DNA of 5,118 nt, from the NCBI GenBank assembly GCA_021805625.1, contig JAJZEU010000139.1:1-5118 (forward strand), written 5' to 3'. The position numbers and the translations under genes were made by a program. Positions 4,665 to 5,118 of this stretch are shown piece by piece. The stretch comes from Microcaldota archaeon. GTDB taxonomy: Archaea; Micrarchaeota; Micrarchaeia; Micrarchaeales; CABMGC01. Each line of letters begins with the position of its first letter. The stretch's first letter is position 1. The notes beneath the pieces were generated by a model. It saw only the letters and a program-made list of their open reading frames with translations, ran no database searches and was not told the DNA's origin.

Positions 4665-5118
4665 TTGAAGAGGAATGTCGCAATAGGCTTAATATTGGTA
4701 ATAATCGGCATAGCAATAGTCAACGCATTTGAATCCTATAAGCTGGTGCCCGCGCCATATCTTATCTATCTCCACGTAGTTGCAACCGTACTGTTCGGCA
4801 TACTGGCAATAGAAACAATAGGTCTTGGCATAAGGCGTGCCGGCACCAAGCTGCTCGCCGAGGAAGGCAACCTTATCGCTGACCTTTTCAGGCTGGTTTG
4901 CTATGCTATAATCGCGATAATAATCCTTTACGAGTTCAAGGTAAACGTAACCGGTCTGCTTGTTGGTGCTGGCTTCCTCGGCATAGTGGTAGGGCTTGCA
5001 GCGCAGAATACGCTGGGCAACATACTCTCAGGGCTGGAGATAATAGCAACAAAACCCTTCAGAATCGGAGAGCGCATAACCATATCGACATGGCAGTACG
5101 GCAACATGCCGCCATCGT
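4665..5118 (+). CDS. MscS-family small-conductance mechanosensitive channel, N-terminal part (3' end outside window)
   Basis: The frame from TTG 4665 runs 151 codons to the window edge. It has hydrophobic segments at about residues 4-22 (VAIGLILVIIGIAIV), 30-53 (YLIYLHVVATVLFGILAI) and 72-86 (CYAIIAIIILYEF). These are followed by the pore-lining helix and signature of the MscS family, VGAGFLGIVVGLAAQNTLGNILSG (quoted here as its key positions Gly/Ala-rich at about 94-116), then KPFRIGERI, the start of the beta domain. Family knowledge: these homoheptameric inner-membrane channels open under membrane tension and release solutes on osmotic downshock. There is no in-frame ATG near the N-terminus. 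TTG 4665 (MKRNVAIG) or TTG 4656 (three residues more) are the only starts below an in-frame TGA at 4653-4655. No good Shine-Dalgarno is seen. The gene lies 21 bases after the collapsed pcna frame and may be transcribed through it. Confidence 0.9.
   Translation, partial: MKRNVAIGLILVIIGIAIVNAFESYKLVPAPYLIYLHVVATVLFGILAIETIGLGIRRAGTKLLAEEGNLIADLFRLVCYAIIAIIILYEFKVNVTGLLVGAGFLGIVVGLAAQNTLGNILSGLEIIATKPFRIGERITISTWQYGNMPPS

Noticed and set aside
1..5118. CRISPR array, tRNA or rRNA genes
   Set aside because: No regularly spaced repeats and no cloverleaf or rRNA-like sequence were seen when reading both strands by eye.

Overview
The window looks archaeal. Promoter-like AT-rich TATA elements sit close to start codons, there is a remnant of a PCNA-type sliding clamp, the secretion/pilus ATPase is of the archaeal TadA/VirB11-like type, and the mobile element is a tnpB-only IS605/IS1341 type. 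GC content is moderate. A small-genome lineage such as Micrarchaeota/ARMAN or a Thermoplasmata relative would fit, but the sequence alone does not fix the taxon.

Layout: (1) positions 1-614, minus strand: the N-terminal two thirds of a class C beta-lactamase-like serine hydrolase, cut by the window edge. (2) About 651-2077: a tnpB-only insertion sequence with a candidate left-end hairpin, tnpB (726-2072), and a right-end GC-rich hairpin that overlaps the tnpB stop and is expected to form the scaffold of the guide RNA. (3) 2087-2752: a UlaG/UPF0173-type metallo-beta-lactamase-fold hydrolase that begins about 10 bases after the IS right end. (4) 2791-4113: a type II/IV secretion or type IV pilus assembly ATPase with no visible membrane partner gene downstream. 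(5) 4174-4363: the decayed 3' end of a DDE-type transposase, with a stop and a frame change. (6) 4364-4526: mostly non-coding and AT-rich, with TATA-like boxes. (7) 4527-4643: a 38-codon reading frame that joins the extreme N-terminus of a PCNA clamp to its extreme C-terminus, apparently an internally deleted pcna copy. (8) 4665 to the window end: the N-terminal part of an MscS-family mechanosensitive channel, with TTG as the only plausible start.

The genes do not form one pathway. The window reads as unrelated housekeeping or accessory genes separated by mobile-element scars: one apparently intact IS605-type element that may have separated the metallo-hydrolase from its native promoter, one dead DDE transposase, and one collapsed pcna copy. 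The most unusual item is the collapsed pcna frame. It keeps an upstream TATA-like box, a Shine-Dalgarno-like stretch and an open frame, carries a 9-bp hairpin exactly at the join, and is bracketed by an 11-bp direct repeat. The tnpB product also has an atypical RuvC-II motif.
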